Made by a program: the position numbers and the translations under genes. 64,000 bases of DNA from Mediterraneibacter glycyrrhizinilyticus (GTDB lineage Bacteria; Bacillota; Clostridia; Lachnospirales; Lachnospiraceae): NCBI RefSeq assembly GCF_016902345.1, contig NZ_JACJLR010000011.1:1-64000 (forward strand). Reading direction: 5' to 3'. A model generated the notes under the pieces. That model was not told where the DNA came from. It saw only the letters and a list, made by a program, of their open reading frames with translations, and did no database searches. Positions 56,062 through 64,000 of this stretch are shown here, one piece after another (positions within the stretch are counted from its first letter, which is position 1; every line of letters begins with the position of its first letter).

Positions 56062-56813
56062 GCACTGCACTGATCCTTCTGCTGAATCTTGCAGTGGGGG
56101 CATGCATCGGGCTGACCGGCATCGCGGGTTTTCTCCTTCCCATGTTTTACACCGGCTTCCTGGGGATGCCGGCGGCAGAGGCACTGGCGCTGAGCTTTTC
56201 CGCCTTTCTGATCTCGGGGATCCTGGGATCGGTCACTTATTATAAAGAAGGAAACCTGGAGATCCGTCCCGCCGCGGTCCTGTCAGCCGGGAGCCTTCTG
56301 GGCGCTCTGGCCGGCGTGCGGGTAAATCTGCTGATCCCGGAGGATGTGATGCAGATCATCCTTTATGTGGTAGTCCTGATCTCCGGAATATCCATTCTGC
56401 TCAGGTGCGGTGGGGAAGAGGAAAAACAGGGGGATCCGGCAGCACTTTCACGGGGGAGGCTGGTCTTCTATTTCCTGCTTGGGATCGTGACGGGAGCGGT
56501 ATGCGCGGCTTCCGGAGCAGGAGGACCGGTCCTGGTGATGCCGCTGCTCACCCTGCTCGGGTTTCCGGCCCACACGGCGGTGGGGATGTCTCTGTTTGAC
56601 TCCATTTTTATCGCCCTGCCGGCAGCGGCCGGATATCTGTGGCATGGGGCAGGAGAGAGGGAAATGCTCCTGCTTCTCATCCCGGTGCTCATCGCCCACG
56701 GGATCGGAGTTGCGGTGGGAAGCAAAAACGCAAAAAAGATCAACCAGACGGCTCTCAAGAGGATCGTGGCTGTAGGCTCCATTGCGATCGCCCTGATCAA
56801 GCTATTCTGGTGA
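56058..56813 (+). CDS. TSUP (TauE/SafE) family anion exporter
   Basis: 251 residues with eight membrane segments in two repeats. The family's conserved elements GLTGIAGFLLPMF (about 14-26) and GAVCAASGAGGPVLVMPLLTLLG (about 153-175) are visible. TSUP proteins carry sulfite, sulfonates or small organic acids out of or into the cell. It overlaps the amidohydrolase by four bases, so its cargo is likely a product or substrate of that pathway, possibly a sulfur-containing one; this is inference. No terminator is seen before the ppdK promoter. Confidence 0.9.
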   Translation: MSTALILLLNLAVGACIGLTGIAGFLLPMFYTGFLGMPAAEALALSFSAFLISGILGSVTYYKEGNLEIRPAAVLSAGSLLGALAGVRVNLLIPEDVMQIILYVVVLISGISILLRCGGEEEKQGDPAALSRGRLVFYFLLGIVTGAVCAASGAGGPVLVMPLLTLLGFPAHTAVGMSLFDSIFIALPAAAGYLWHGAGEREMLLLLIPVLIAHGIGVAVGSKNAKKINQTALKRIVAVGSIAIALIKLFW

Positions 56814-56917
56814 CGGTATGGAAGAACCCGGGAATCCATTTCCGTTTTGCGGAAGCAAAGTGTCGCAGATGTACAAAAAAACGGTGTAAAGATTGTATAT
56901 AATTACAGACAAAACGC

Positions 56918-56946
56918 TTGACGCGTGCCCGGGAAACCATTAAAAT
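56918..56946 (+). promoter_or_regulatory. Sigma-A promoter of ppdK
   Basis: TTGACG (56918-56923), 17 bases, TAAAAT (56941-56946), then a 57-base leader with GAGGAGG before the ATG at 57004. Good match for a strong promoter. Confidence 0.8.
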
Positions 56947-57003
56947 ATTATATGCGAAATATTACGGAAATATTAGCAAATTTTTTGAGGAGGTCATTGG
57001 AAC

Positions 57004-59637
57004 ATGGCAACAAAATGGGTTTATATGTTCACAGAAGGTAACGCGACAATGAGAAACCTTCTTGGTGGAAAAGGCGCCAACCTCGCCGAGATGACAGGTC
57101 TTGGACTCCCGGTACCGCAGGGATTCACTGTTACGACAGAGGCTTGTACACAGTACTATGAGGACGGCAGACAGATCAACGACGAGATCATGGCTCAGAT
57201 CATGGAGGCTATGACAAAGCTCGAGGAGATCACAGGAAAGAAATTCGGAGACAAAGAGAATCCGCTTCTCGTTTCCGTACGTTCTGGTGCAAGAGCTTCC
57301 ATGCCGGGTATGATGGACACAATCCTGAACCTTGGTCTGAACGAGGAAGTTGTTGAGGCCCTGGCCGAGGCATCAGGCAATCCGCGCTGGGCTTGGGACT
57401 GCTACAGAAGATTCATCCAGATGTACTCTGACGTAGTTATGGAAGTTGGTAAGAAATACTTCGAAGAGCTCATCGACAAGATGAAAGAAGAAAAAGGTGT
57501 TACACAGGACGTTGAACTTACAGCAGAGGATCTTAAGACTCTGGCAGGACAGTTCAAGGCTGAGTACAAAGAGAAGATCGGAACAGACTTCCCGGCTGAC
57601 GCGAAAGAGCAGCTGATCGGAGCTGTTAAGGCTGTATTCCGTTCCTGGGACAACCCGAGAGCAAATGTTTACCGCCGCGACAACGATATCCCGTATTCAT
57701 GGGGAACAGCTGTCAACGTACAGATGATGGCGTTCGGTAATATGGGAGATGACTGTGGAACAGGTGTTGCGTTCACACGTGACCCGGCTACAGGAGCAAA
57801 AGGACTCTTCGGTGAGTTCCTTACAAACGCACAGGGCGAGGACGTTGTTGCAGGTGTTCGTACTCCGATGCATATTTCCGAGATGGAAGAGAAATTCCCG
57901 GAAGCTTTCAAGCAGTTCAATGAAGTGTGCCACACACTGGAGACACACTACAGAGACATGCAGGACATGGAGTTTACTGTAGAGCACGGTAAACTGTACA
58001 TGCTTCAGACACGTAACGGTAAGAGAACAGCTCAGGCTGCTCTGAAGATCGCATGCGACCTTGTTGACGAGGGCATGAGAACAGAAGAAGAAGCTGTAGC
58101 TATGATCGATCCGCGTAACCTTGACACTCTGCTTCATCCGCAGTTCGATGCTGCTGCACTGAAAGCTGCTACACCGATGGGCAAAGGTCTCGGCGCTTCA
58201 CCGGGAGCTGCATGCGGTAAGGTTGTCTTCACAGCAGACGATGCTGTAGAGTGGGCTGAGAGAGGCGAGAAAGTTATCCTTGTTCGTCTTGAGACATCAC
58301 CGGAAGATATCACAGGTATGAAGAGCGCTCAGGGTATCCTGACAGTTCGTGGTGGTATGACATCTCACGCAGCTGTTGTTGCTCGTGGTATGGGTGAGTG
58401 CTGCGTATCCGGATGCGGCGACATCGTTATGGACGAGGCTAACAAGAAATTCACTCTTGGCGGAAAAGAGTTCCACGAGGGAGATGCAATCTCTATCGAT
58501 GGTACAACAGGTAACATCTACGACGGAATCATCCCGACAGTAGACGCTACGATCGCCGGTGAGTTCGGACGCATCATGGACTGGGCTGACAAGTACAGAA
58601 CAATGAAAGTCCGCACAAACGCTGATACACCGGAAGACGCTAAGAAAGCTGTTGAACTTGGCGCTGAGGGTATCGGACTTTGCCGTACAGAGCATATGTT
58701 CTTCGGCGAGGGAAGAATCGACGCATTCCGTGAGATGATCTGTGCTGAGACAGAGGAAGAGAGAGAGACAGCTCTTGAGAAAGTCCTTCCGTATCAGCAG
58801 GGAGACTTCGAGGCTCTGTACGAGGCTCTCGAGGGCAACCCGGTAACGATCCGTTTCCTTGATCCGCCGCTTCACGAGTTCGTTCCGACAGAGGAAGAGG
58901 ACATCAAGAAACTGGCTGACGCTCAGGGCAAGACGGTTGAGCAGATCAAAGCGATCATCGACAGCCTGCATGAGTTCAACCCGATGATGGGTCACCGTGG
59001 ATGCCGTCTGGCAGTCACATATCCGGAGATCGCTAAGATGCAGACAAAGGCTGTTATCCGCGCGGCTATTAATGTGAAGAAGGCTCATCCGGACTGGAAC
59101 ATCGTTCCGGAGATCATGATCCCGCTCGTAGGAGATGTGAAAGAGCTGAAATACGTGAAGAAGTTTGTTGTTGAGACAGCAGACGCTGAGATCGCAGCAG
59201 CAGACAGCGACCTGAAGTATGAGGTTGGTACAATGATCGAGATCCCGAGAGCTGCTCTTACAGCTGACGAGATCGCAAAAGAGGCTGACTTCTTCTGCTT
59301 CGGTACAAACGACCTTACACAGATGACATACGGATTCTCCCGTGATGACGCTGGTAAGTTCCTGAACGCTTACTATGACGCTAAGATCTTTGAGAACGAT
59401 CCGTTCGCAAAACTGGATCAGACAGGTGTTGGCAAGCTGATGAAGATGGCGATCGAACTCGGCAAGCCGGTTAACCCGAACCTGCATGTAGGTATCTGCG
59501 GCGAGCACGGCGGAGATCCGAGCTCTGTAGAGTTCTGCAACAGCATCGGACTTGACTATGTATCCTGCTCACCGTTCCGTGTACCGGTTGCAAGACTGGC
59601 AGCGGCTCAGGCAGCGATCGCTCAGAAGAACGCTTAA
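57004..59637 (+). CDS. ppdK: Pyruvate, phosphate dikinase
   Basis: 877 residues, full length. The N-terminal ATP-grasp domain begins FTEGNATMRNLLGGKGANLAEM in pieces; the phosphocarrier histidine is near 455 in GGMTSHAAVVARG; the PEP/pyruvate barrel has GICGEHGGDPSSVEF with the catalytic Cys near 831 and FGTNDLTQMTYGFSRDD. It converts PEP, AMP and PPi to pyruvate, ATP and phosphate, or runs in reverse. The gene uses a strikingly narrow codon set (many GCT, GTT, CGT, GAC codons), unlike its neighbours, which shows very high expression. It has its own promoter and terminator. Confidence 0.98.
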   Translation: MATKWVYMFTEGNATMRNLLGGKGANLAEMTGLGLPVPQGFTVTTEACTQYYEDGRQINDEIMAQIMEAMTKLEEITGKKFGDKENPLLVSVRSGARASMPGMMDTILNLGLNEEVVEALAEASGNPRWAWDCYRRFIQMYSDVVMEVGKKYFEELIDKMKEEKGVTQDVELTAEDLKTLAGQFKAEYKEKIGTDFPADAKEQLIGAVKAVFRSWDNPRANVYRRDNDIPYSWGTAVNVQMMAFGNMGDDCGTGVAFTRDPATGAKGLFGEFLTNAQGEDVVAGVRTPMHISEMEEKFPEAFKQFNEVCHTLETHYRDMQDMEFTVEHGKLYMLQTRNGKRTAQAALKIACDLVDEGMRTEEEAVAMIDPRNLDTLLHPQFDAAALKAATPMGKGLGASPGAACGKVVFTADDAVEWAERGEKVILVRLETSPEDITGMKSAQGILTVRGGMTSHAAVVARGMGECCVSGCGDIVMDEANKKFTLGGKEFHEGDAISIDGTTGNIYDGIIPTVDATIAGEFGRIMDWADKYRTMKVRTNADTPEDAKKAVELGAEGIGLCRTEHMFFGEGRIDAFREMICAETEEERETALEKVLPYQQGDFEALYEALEGNPVTIRFLDPPLHEFVPTEEEDIKKLADAQGKTVEQIKAIIDSLHEFNPMMGHRGCRLAVTYPEIAKMQTKAVIRAAINVKKAHPDWNIVPEIMIPLVGDVKELKYVKKFVVETADAEIAAADSDLKYEVGTMIEIPRAALTADEIAKEADFFCFGTNDLTQMTYGFSRDDAGKFLNAYYDAKIFENDPFAKLDQTGVGKLMKMAIELGKPVNPNLHVGICGEHGGDPSSVEFCNSIGLDYVSCSPFRVPVARLAAAQAAIAQKNA

Positions 59638-59659
59638 TCTATAGTGGATATGATTTTGA

Positions 59660-59694
59660 GATCCCGCCTTTTATAAAGGCGGGATCTTGATTTT
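59660..59694 (+). terminator. Terminator after ppdK
   Basis: GATCCCGCCTTT (59660-59671) and its exact complement (59675-59686) with a three-base loop, followed by TTGATTTT. Confidence 0.93.
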
Positions 59695-60088
59695 ACAGAG
59701 GTTTAACAGAAAAAATGTATATTTTATGAACCAAATGAGAACAGACTGAGATATAAAAAACTTTCTTTGGGAAAGTGAATTTTTATAAAATAAATAAATA
59801 TTCAGAAAATATAAGAAAATAAAGAAAGAAATGAAAAAAATATCAAATCTCGGAATGGTTTTCAGATATGGGTGGGGGTTGACGCTGTAAAATATTTCCT
59901 GTAATATATAAAAGAATTTTAGATTAGTCATCCAAGTATGATTGATCTGATTCAGAAAACGATTATTTGTTGTGTTTTCACGTATAAAATGTATAAAGAG
60001 TAGGGGATATACACTCCTGAATACCCTGAATACTGGATAAAATGGCTGAGAATGATGTGGAAACGGCAAATGATCAGAAAGGAATGGA
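59695..60088. promoter_or_regulatory. AT-rich leader of the pilus locus
   Basis: About 390 AT-rich bases without a gene. Several poly-A and poly-T tracts are present, as is common before surface-protein genes. No promoter pair is clear enough to name; the GAAAGGAATGG ribosome site for the next gene starts near 60077. Confidence 0.35.
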
Positions 60089-63000
60089 ATGATGAAGGCA
60101 AAACGTTGCAAAAAGGGGAAACAGTTTGCTGCCCTCCTTCTGGCGTTGATCATGGTCAGCGGTCTGACTGCCTTTGCAGCGGGGGGCGAAACTTCCAGTG
60201 ATGCGCCGGGAGACGGGAAAAGTACGACCAGCGTGACGGAATCGACGGATACCGGAGAAAGCGATGGCCCCTCTGAAGGAACAGACACTGGTTCTGCAGA
60301 AGACGGACAGCAGAACAGTGACGACACTTCGAAAGACGGGACAGGTTCAGCGGATGGCGATGTCAGTTCTGAAGACAGCGACACGCGGACAGAAGAAAAC
60401 GGAGAAACAGCAGATACTGTTTCCGAAGACAGTACATCAGAAGAAAAGAGCGAAGAGGCCGGAGACACAGAAGAGGTCTCTGTTTTTGATGTCAACGAAC
60501 TTGCTGAGGATACAGTGATCAGTTCGGACGAGACCAAAGGTATCGCGCAGCTTGAGAATCTCATACCTGATATCAATTTCAGAACAGAAGTATGGCGCTC
60601 TTTGAGTGTTGCCGGACAGCTGGGAGATCCGGAAGACCCACAGTATGACGGGCTGGAAGGAGACAAGCTTTATCAGGCTGTACTTGGAAATTTTACCGGG
60701 CATGTGTATGCAAGCGGGTATGAAAAAGAAATACGTTATAAATTCAGCTTCCAGTATTGGGACCCCGAGTACTCTGAATGGGCGACATACGATTCCGGCT
60801 ATAGGCGTATCACGTATGAGGAAGCCCTTGAGAGAATGCAGAGAGAGATTGAACACAAAGAATCAGATGGATCGGAAGTAAATCGGGAAAGCGCTGTTAT
60901 CATGTCGCAGATCACGGTCACAGAAAGAAAGCCGGATGATCAGCTCATCGAAGATATAACAGGCGTTGTGTACCTGAGAAAGGCTGAGCGAATTGATTTT
61001 ACCGACAACAAGATCACAAGTCTGCTACCTTTGGATATAGAAACGATCGCAGACGATTTTTGTGACGGATCTTTTGAGGAGGCAAGGCGCTGGTTTGGAG
61101 AGCCATCACGAAACACTATCTTTACTTTTGTAGGCAATCCGCTCACTGATTTCCCGGCACGTATGCCGGGACGCATCGACATCGATCCCCCGTTCAGCCA
61201 TGTACCGGTTTCGTTTGAAAAGAAGCCTGTTATTATAGTGAAAGATCCGGACGAAGGACTTCCGCTTGGCATAACTGTCGATATGCCGGAGATTCGACTT
61301 GACGGCCAGCCAATTCAGTTTCACGCTCCTGATTTAAGATGGACACAAACATTGACAGAAACAGAAGGAGAATTTAAAGCGGTGTATGTGCCGGACGATT
61401 CCGGAAGGAATACGGGAGACAGGACTGGTGGGATAATCTCTGCCACCGGAATTTCTCACAGCGGCGAGGTGACATTCAGCATCGGAACTTTGGGGACGGA
61501 TATGCAAAAGACACAGGTTATCTGGGATAGTGCGACCGTAGGTACTGATAGTCTCGCTACAGCGTCGTGCGGGATTACAGTAGCAGTGCAGCAGCAGGTC
61601 CGGGTTGTCTATGAAGTGATACCGGGAGAGCCGGGGGGAACGGTTGAGATCAGTTTTAACAAGTATGAATTAGGAACCAAGGAAGCGGTAGCCGGCGCAG
61701 AGTATCATCTGTTTGAAATGGAGATGGATGGAGAGGATCCTGTTTATTCAGAAGAAGATGAGGTGACGATCCGGGAAGACGGGTGTGCCGTGAACCAGGA
61801 CGGGAAGGTCATTGCAAGGCCGATCAATGAGGAAGGAATAAAGTCGGAATATATAACGGGTGAAAACGGTGGTTTCACATGTAATGCAGATTTAGGAGCT
61901 GGAACGTACTGCTTCATAGAGACAGAATCTCCTGAAGGTTATGAACTGAATACGGATCCTGTGATGTTCACGGTCGAGACGTCGGATACGGTACAGATCA
62001 GTGGAGGAGACCGTCTCACCAAGGTGGAACTTTCCAGAATAGCGGAAGAGACTTACCAGTTATATGAGAGAGAGACATCCGATGACTCGGGAACATGGAA
62101 TCTGTATAACAATGATGATGAACTCAGCTTTTCTCCGGATGAAGAAGGCGTGATCGAAATTGAAGGTCTGGAGGATGGAAGCTATCAGTTAAGACCGCTG
62201 CTCACTTCGTCAGAGGGGAACAATATCGAATTTAAAGTAACTGGCGGAGCGGTAACAAGCATCAGCGAGGGAATCTCCGCAAAGGCGGAATCCGCATCAT
62301 ATATCGACAGATATTCAGATCCGATCAGTATTACGCTTCCACAGCCTGCAAAAGACCAGCAGCTGGACTCTTTGACGATAGAATGGTATAAAGCGGACAA
62401 TTCCGATAAAGCGGACAATTCCGATGTTGAACAGCAGAGCTTTAAAGTCGGGGAAACCTTTGTAGTCGGGGATGTGACTTATGAAAATGCAACTGCTGAA
62501 GAGGTTATAGAGGCGACACAGGAGTTTATCAATATTAATAAGGGAACAGCGGATGAAGTCGGGAGTATACAGGGGCAGGTGACGATCACTCCGGTATACA
62601 AATATAAGCCGAGTGAGCCGTTAACAACAGAAGATCCTGCGAAAGTCCAGTTTTCATTTGTAAAGACAGACGGGGATCCCTCTGATACGGAGTATAAAGG
62701 ACTCGCCGGAGCAGAATTCACACTGTATTATGCGGACGAAGACTGGGGATGGTCAGAGAATGCAGAGGGCGTGTGTAAAACGGCCCGGGCAGCAGAGGCA
62801 GAGGAGAACGGAGTTGTCGGAGTTGTCAGCTTCGGAGCTCTCGACAGTGGAAACTATATCATGAAGGAGACTGATGCGCCGGATGGATATTCCGCTCTCC
62901 CCGGATACTGGAAGATCACTGCAAATGCATGGGCTGCAGAAAGTGATCAGAAGCTGATCTTTACATATGTCAGGAAGGCCGGAACTGAGACCCCCGTCTC

Positions 63001-63190
63001 AGAGGATGATCTGATCCCCGAAGATATATACGGAAACAATTACTATATCCCGAATTACCCGGTAGAGGATCTTCCCTCCATGGGTGGAGGGGGAACCCGG
63101 ATATTTACAGTTTTCGGTCTGTTATTTACTGGCACTGCGATCATTCTTTTCGTATGCGCCAGAAGAAATAAAAAACTAAAAGGAGTATAA
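60089..63190 (+). CDS. Sortase-anchored pilus adhesin with SpaA/Cna-B domains
   Basis: 1033 residues. Signal peptide (about 1-31, ending FAAG), a Ser/Thr/Asp/Glu-rich stalk (about 32-130), then an LRR-like start, LIPDINFRTEVWRSL (about 154) and ITGVVYLRKAERIDFTDNKI (about 290), like the cap of internalin-type repeats. Two SpaA-type prealbumin folds follow: about 517-632 (ISFNKYELGTKEAVAGAEYHLF, E-box ETESPEGY) and about 852-955 (FSFVKTDG, AGAEFTLYY, E-box ETDAPDGY), which form Lys-Asn isopeptide bonds. The wall-sorting signal is LPSMG (995-999) with GGGTR, a membrane helix and RRNKKLKGV. Likely tip or minor pilin; the major pilin gene follows after 31 bases. Confidence 0.88.
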   Translation: MMKAKRCKKGKQFAALLLALIMVSGLTAFAAGGETSSDAPGDGKSTTSVTESTDTGESDGPSEGTDTGSAEDGQQNSDDTSKDGTGSADGDVSSEDSDTRTEENGETADTVSEDSTSEEKSEEAGDTEEVSVFDVNELAEDTVISSDETKGIAQLENLIPDINFRTEVWRSLSVAGQLGDPEDPQYDGLEGDKLYQAVLGNFTGHVYASGYEKEIRYKFSFQYWDPEYSEWATYDSGYRRITYEEALERMQREIEHKESDGSEVNRESAVIMSQITVTERKPDDQLIEDITGVVYLRKAERIDFTDNKITSLLPLDIETIADDFCDGSFEEARRWFGEPSRNTIFTFVGNPLTDFPARMPGRIDIDPPFSHVPVSFEKKPVIIVKDPDEGLPLGITVDMPEIRLDGQPIQFHAPDLRWTQTLTETEGEFKAVYVPDDSGRNTGDRTGGIISATGISHSGEVTFSIGTLGTDMQKTQVIWDSATVGTDSLATASCGITVAVQQQVRVVYEVIPGEPGGTVEISFNKYELGTKEAVAGAEYHLFEMEMDGEDPVYSEEDEVTIREDGCAVNQDGKVIARPINEEGIKSEYITGENGGFTCNADLGAGTYCFIETESPEGYELNTDPVMFTVETSDTVQISGGDRLTKVELSRIAEETYQLYERETSDDSGTWNLYNNDDELSFSPDEEGVIEIEGLEDGSYQLRPLLTSSEGNNIEFKVTGGAVTSISEGISAKAESASYIDRYSDPISITLPQPAKDQQLDSLTIEWYKADNSDKADNSDVEQQSFKVGETFVVGDVTYENATAEEVIEATQEFININKGTADEVGSIQGQVTITPVYKYKPSEPLTTEDPAKVQFSFVKTDGDPSDTEYKGLAGAEFTLYYADEDWGWSENAEGVCKTARAAEAEENGVVGVVSFGALDSGNYIMKETDAPDGYSALPGYWKITANAWAAESDQKLIFTYVRKAGTETPVSEDDLIPEDIYGNNYYIPNYPVEDLPSMGGGGTRIFTVFGLLFTGTAIILFVCARRNKKLKGV
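62390..62425 (+). repeat. Two exact 18-base tandem units
   Basis: AAAGCGGACAATTCCGAT occurs twice head to tail (62390-62407, 62408-62425) inside the adhesin gene, coding for KADNSD twice. The units are identical, so the duplication is recent. Confidence 0.9.
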
Positions 63191-63221
63191 AACTGTCTTA
63201 AAAGGCAAGAAGGAGGAGAAC

Positions 63222-64000
63222 ATGAAAGGGATAAAGAAAAAATTTATGTCACGTATTATGGCTGTCTGCCTGATGCTTGTTATGATGCTTTCGGCGGGGA
63301 TATCTGTATCGGCAGCTCTTACAACGGACTCAACAGCCAGCATTACGATCTCGGGGATCGAGACGGATGAAAAAGGCAATGGAATCGGTACGCTTAGCGT
63401 CTATAAGGTAATAGACGTTAATGTCAAAAATAATCAACCAGAGGCGCCTGTCTATAGATGGGACACGGCAGTGGCAGGATGGGTGAATCAGAACTTTAGC
63501 AGTTACATTGATGTTGATAACTCGAATGCGGTTACAAATACATTCCTTAAGCTGAGTGATGACAGGCTGAAGGCCTTTGTAGATCAGCTGGCAAATGCGA
63601 TCAGAAATGCAACGATTACGTTATCCACGGATACGATCCCGCTTTCTGAGAAAACACCGACAGGTGATGATAAAGAAATTACAGTAGGGCTTAAGCTGGG
63701 CGCTTATCTGTTCCTTATTGAGGGCGGAGTAAGAATCTACTCCCCTGGATTTGCAGCAGTATATCCGGATACAGATGAGGACGACGGCAGCTGGGGTGCG
63801 GTAGGCCATTCCATCAATGTGAGCATGAAATCAGAAGAACCTGGAATTGACAAGACGGTTTCAGATTATACATATGAGATTGGTCAGACAGTGACATATA
63901 GATTAATAGTAGATGTGCCGGATTATCCCGAGAATGCAGTTGATAAGAAGTTTATCATCGCGGATTATCTGAGCGAGGGGCTGACGCTCGATGAAGAAAG
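63222..64000 (+). CDS. Major pilin subunit with fimbrial D2 domain, N-terminal part (cut by window end)
   Basis: The first 259 residues are present and the gene runs off the right edge. Signal peptide at about 1-32 (ending ISVSA). A first domain (about 33-200) has GTLSVYKVIDV and the pattern LGAYLFLIEGG of major pilins, where a nearby Lys joins subunits. The segment MKSEEPGIDKTVSDYTYEIGQTVTYRLIVDVPDY (in pieces, about 204-237) opens an isopeptide-forming fimbrial D2 domain. Ribosome site AGGAGGAG. It lies 31 bases after the adhesin gene. A class C sortase gene would be expected shortly downstream, outside the window. Confidence 0.88.
   Translation, partial: MKGIKKKFMSRIMAVCLMLVMMLSAGISVSAALTTDSTASITISGIETDEKGNGIGTLSVYKVIDVNVKNNQPEAPVYRWDTAVAGWVNQNFSSYIDVDNSNAVTNTFLKLSDDRLKAFVDQLANAIRNATITLSTDTIPLSEKTPTGDDKEITVGLKLGAYLFLIEGGVRIYSPGFAAVYPDTDEDDGSWGAVGHSINVSMKSEEPGIDKTVSDYTYEIGQTVTYRLIVDVPDYPENAVDKKFIIADYLSEGLTLDEE

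Noticed and set aside
58297-59508. 403-codon minus-strand open frame opposite ppdK
   Set aside because: Its composition (Cys, Ser, Leu and Val rich, no family motif) is the mirror of the extreme codon bias of ppdK; the plus strand is certain.

Overview
The window looks like chromosomal DNA of a gut-type Lachnospiraceae (Clostridium cluster XIVa, low-to-mid GC Firmicutes). This rests on AGGAGG-type ribosome sites, the Gram-positive surface proteins with sortase-type tails, an FMN riboswitch in front of RibU, a BirA box in front of BioY, PPDK, two-subunit sugar ABC permeases without their own ATPase, and the era / yqzL / recO / glyS gene set. No rRNA, tRNA or CRISPR array was seen. Everything below was read by eye; no database search was run.

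Layout. 1-462: left part of an IS110-family insertion sequence on the minus strand, with a probable bridge-RNA region. 509-2897: a small ABC exporter pair and a convergent RluA-type pseudouridine synthase. 3139-6267: sugar ABC transporter (binding protein and two permeases). 6268-6842: GC-rich, hairpin-dense DNA that runs into the 3' end of a DUF89 gene. 7961-15030: overlapping chain of YesN-like regulator, YesM-like kinase, a second binding protein and tex. 15148-17999: BirA-controlled bioY and a DUF5685 / DnaJ / membrane-protein trio. 18381-23424: GPH symporter, glycosidase and AraC regulator, all overlapping by 4 bases. 23487-24135: MNT/HEPN pair with a shortened HEPN. 24249-25250: FMN riboswitch and ribU. 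25506-31547: wall hydrolase, GNAT, topB, YitT protein, enolase. 31723-37774: two PH-domain membrane proteins, M16C peptidase, era.

38091-50812 is the most informative stretch. In Bacillus and many clostridia era, yqzL, recO and the glycyl-tRNA synthetase genes are neighbours. Here that order is kept but split twice: by a 2259-residue surface protein plus a decayed Rpn-type nuclease gene, and by an 875-residue protein with a TPR-like body and a DUF2971-like C-terminal half. The latter is the best candidate for an undescribed (possibly defensive) function.

50967-59637: M18 aminopeptidase; a Crp/Fnr regulator divergent from a four-gene unit (DUF3100 membrane protein, small membrane partner, amidohydrolase, TSUP exporter) that looks like an uptake-and-deamination pathway of unknown substrate; and highly expressed ppdK. 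60089-64000: start of a sortase-type pilus locus (large adhesin with LPSMG, then the major pilin, cut by the window end).

A family of dispersed hairpins built on GGTGCCGTGTAC / GTACACGGCACC lies between genes at five places and probably serves as terminators or REP-like elements.
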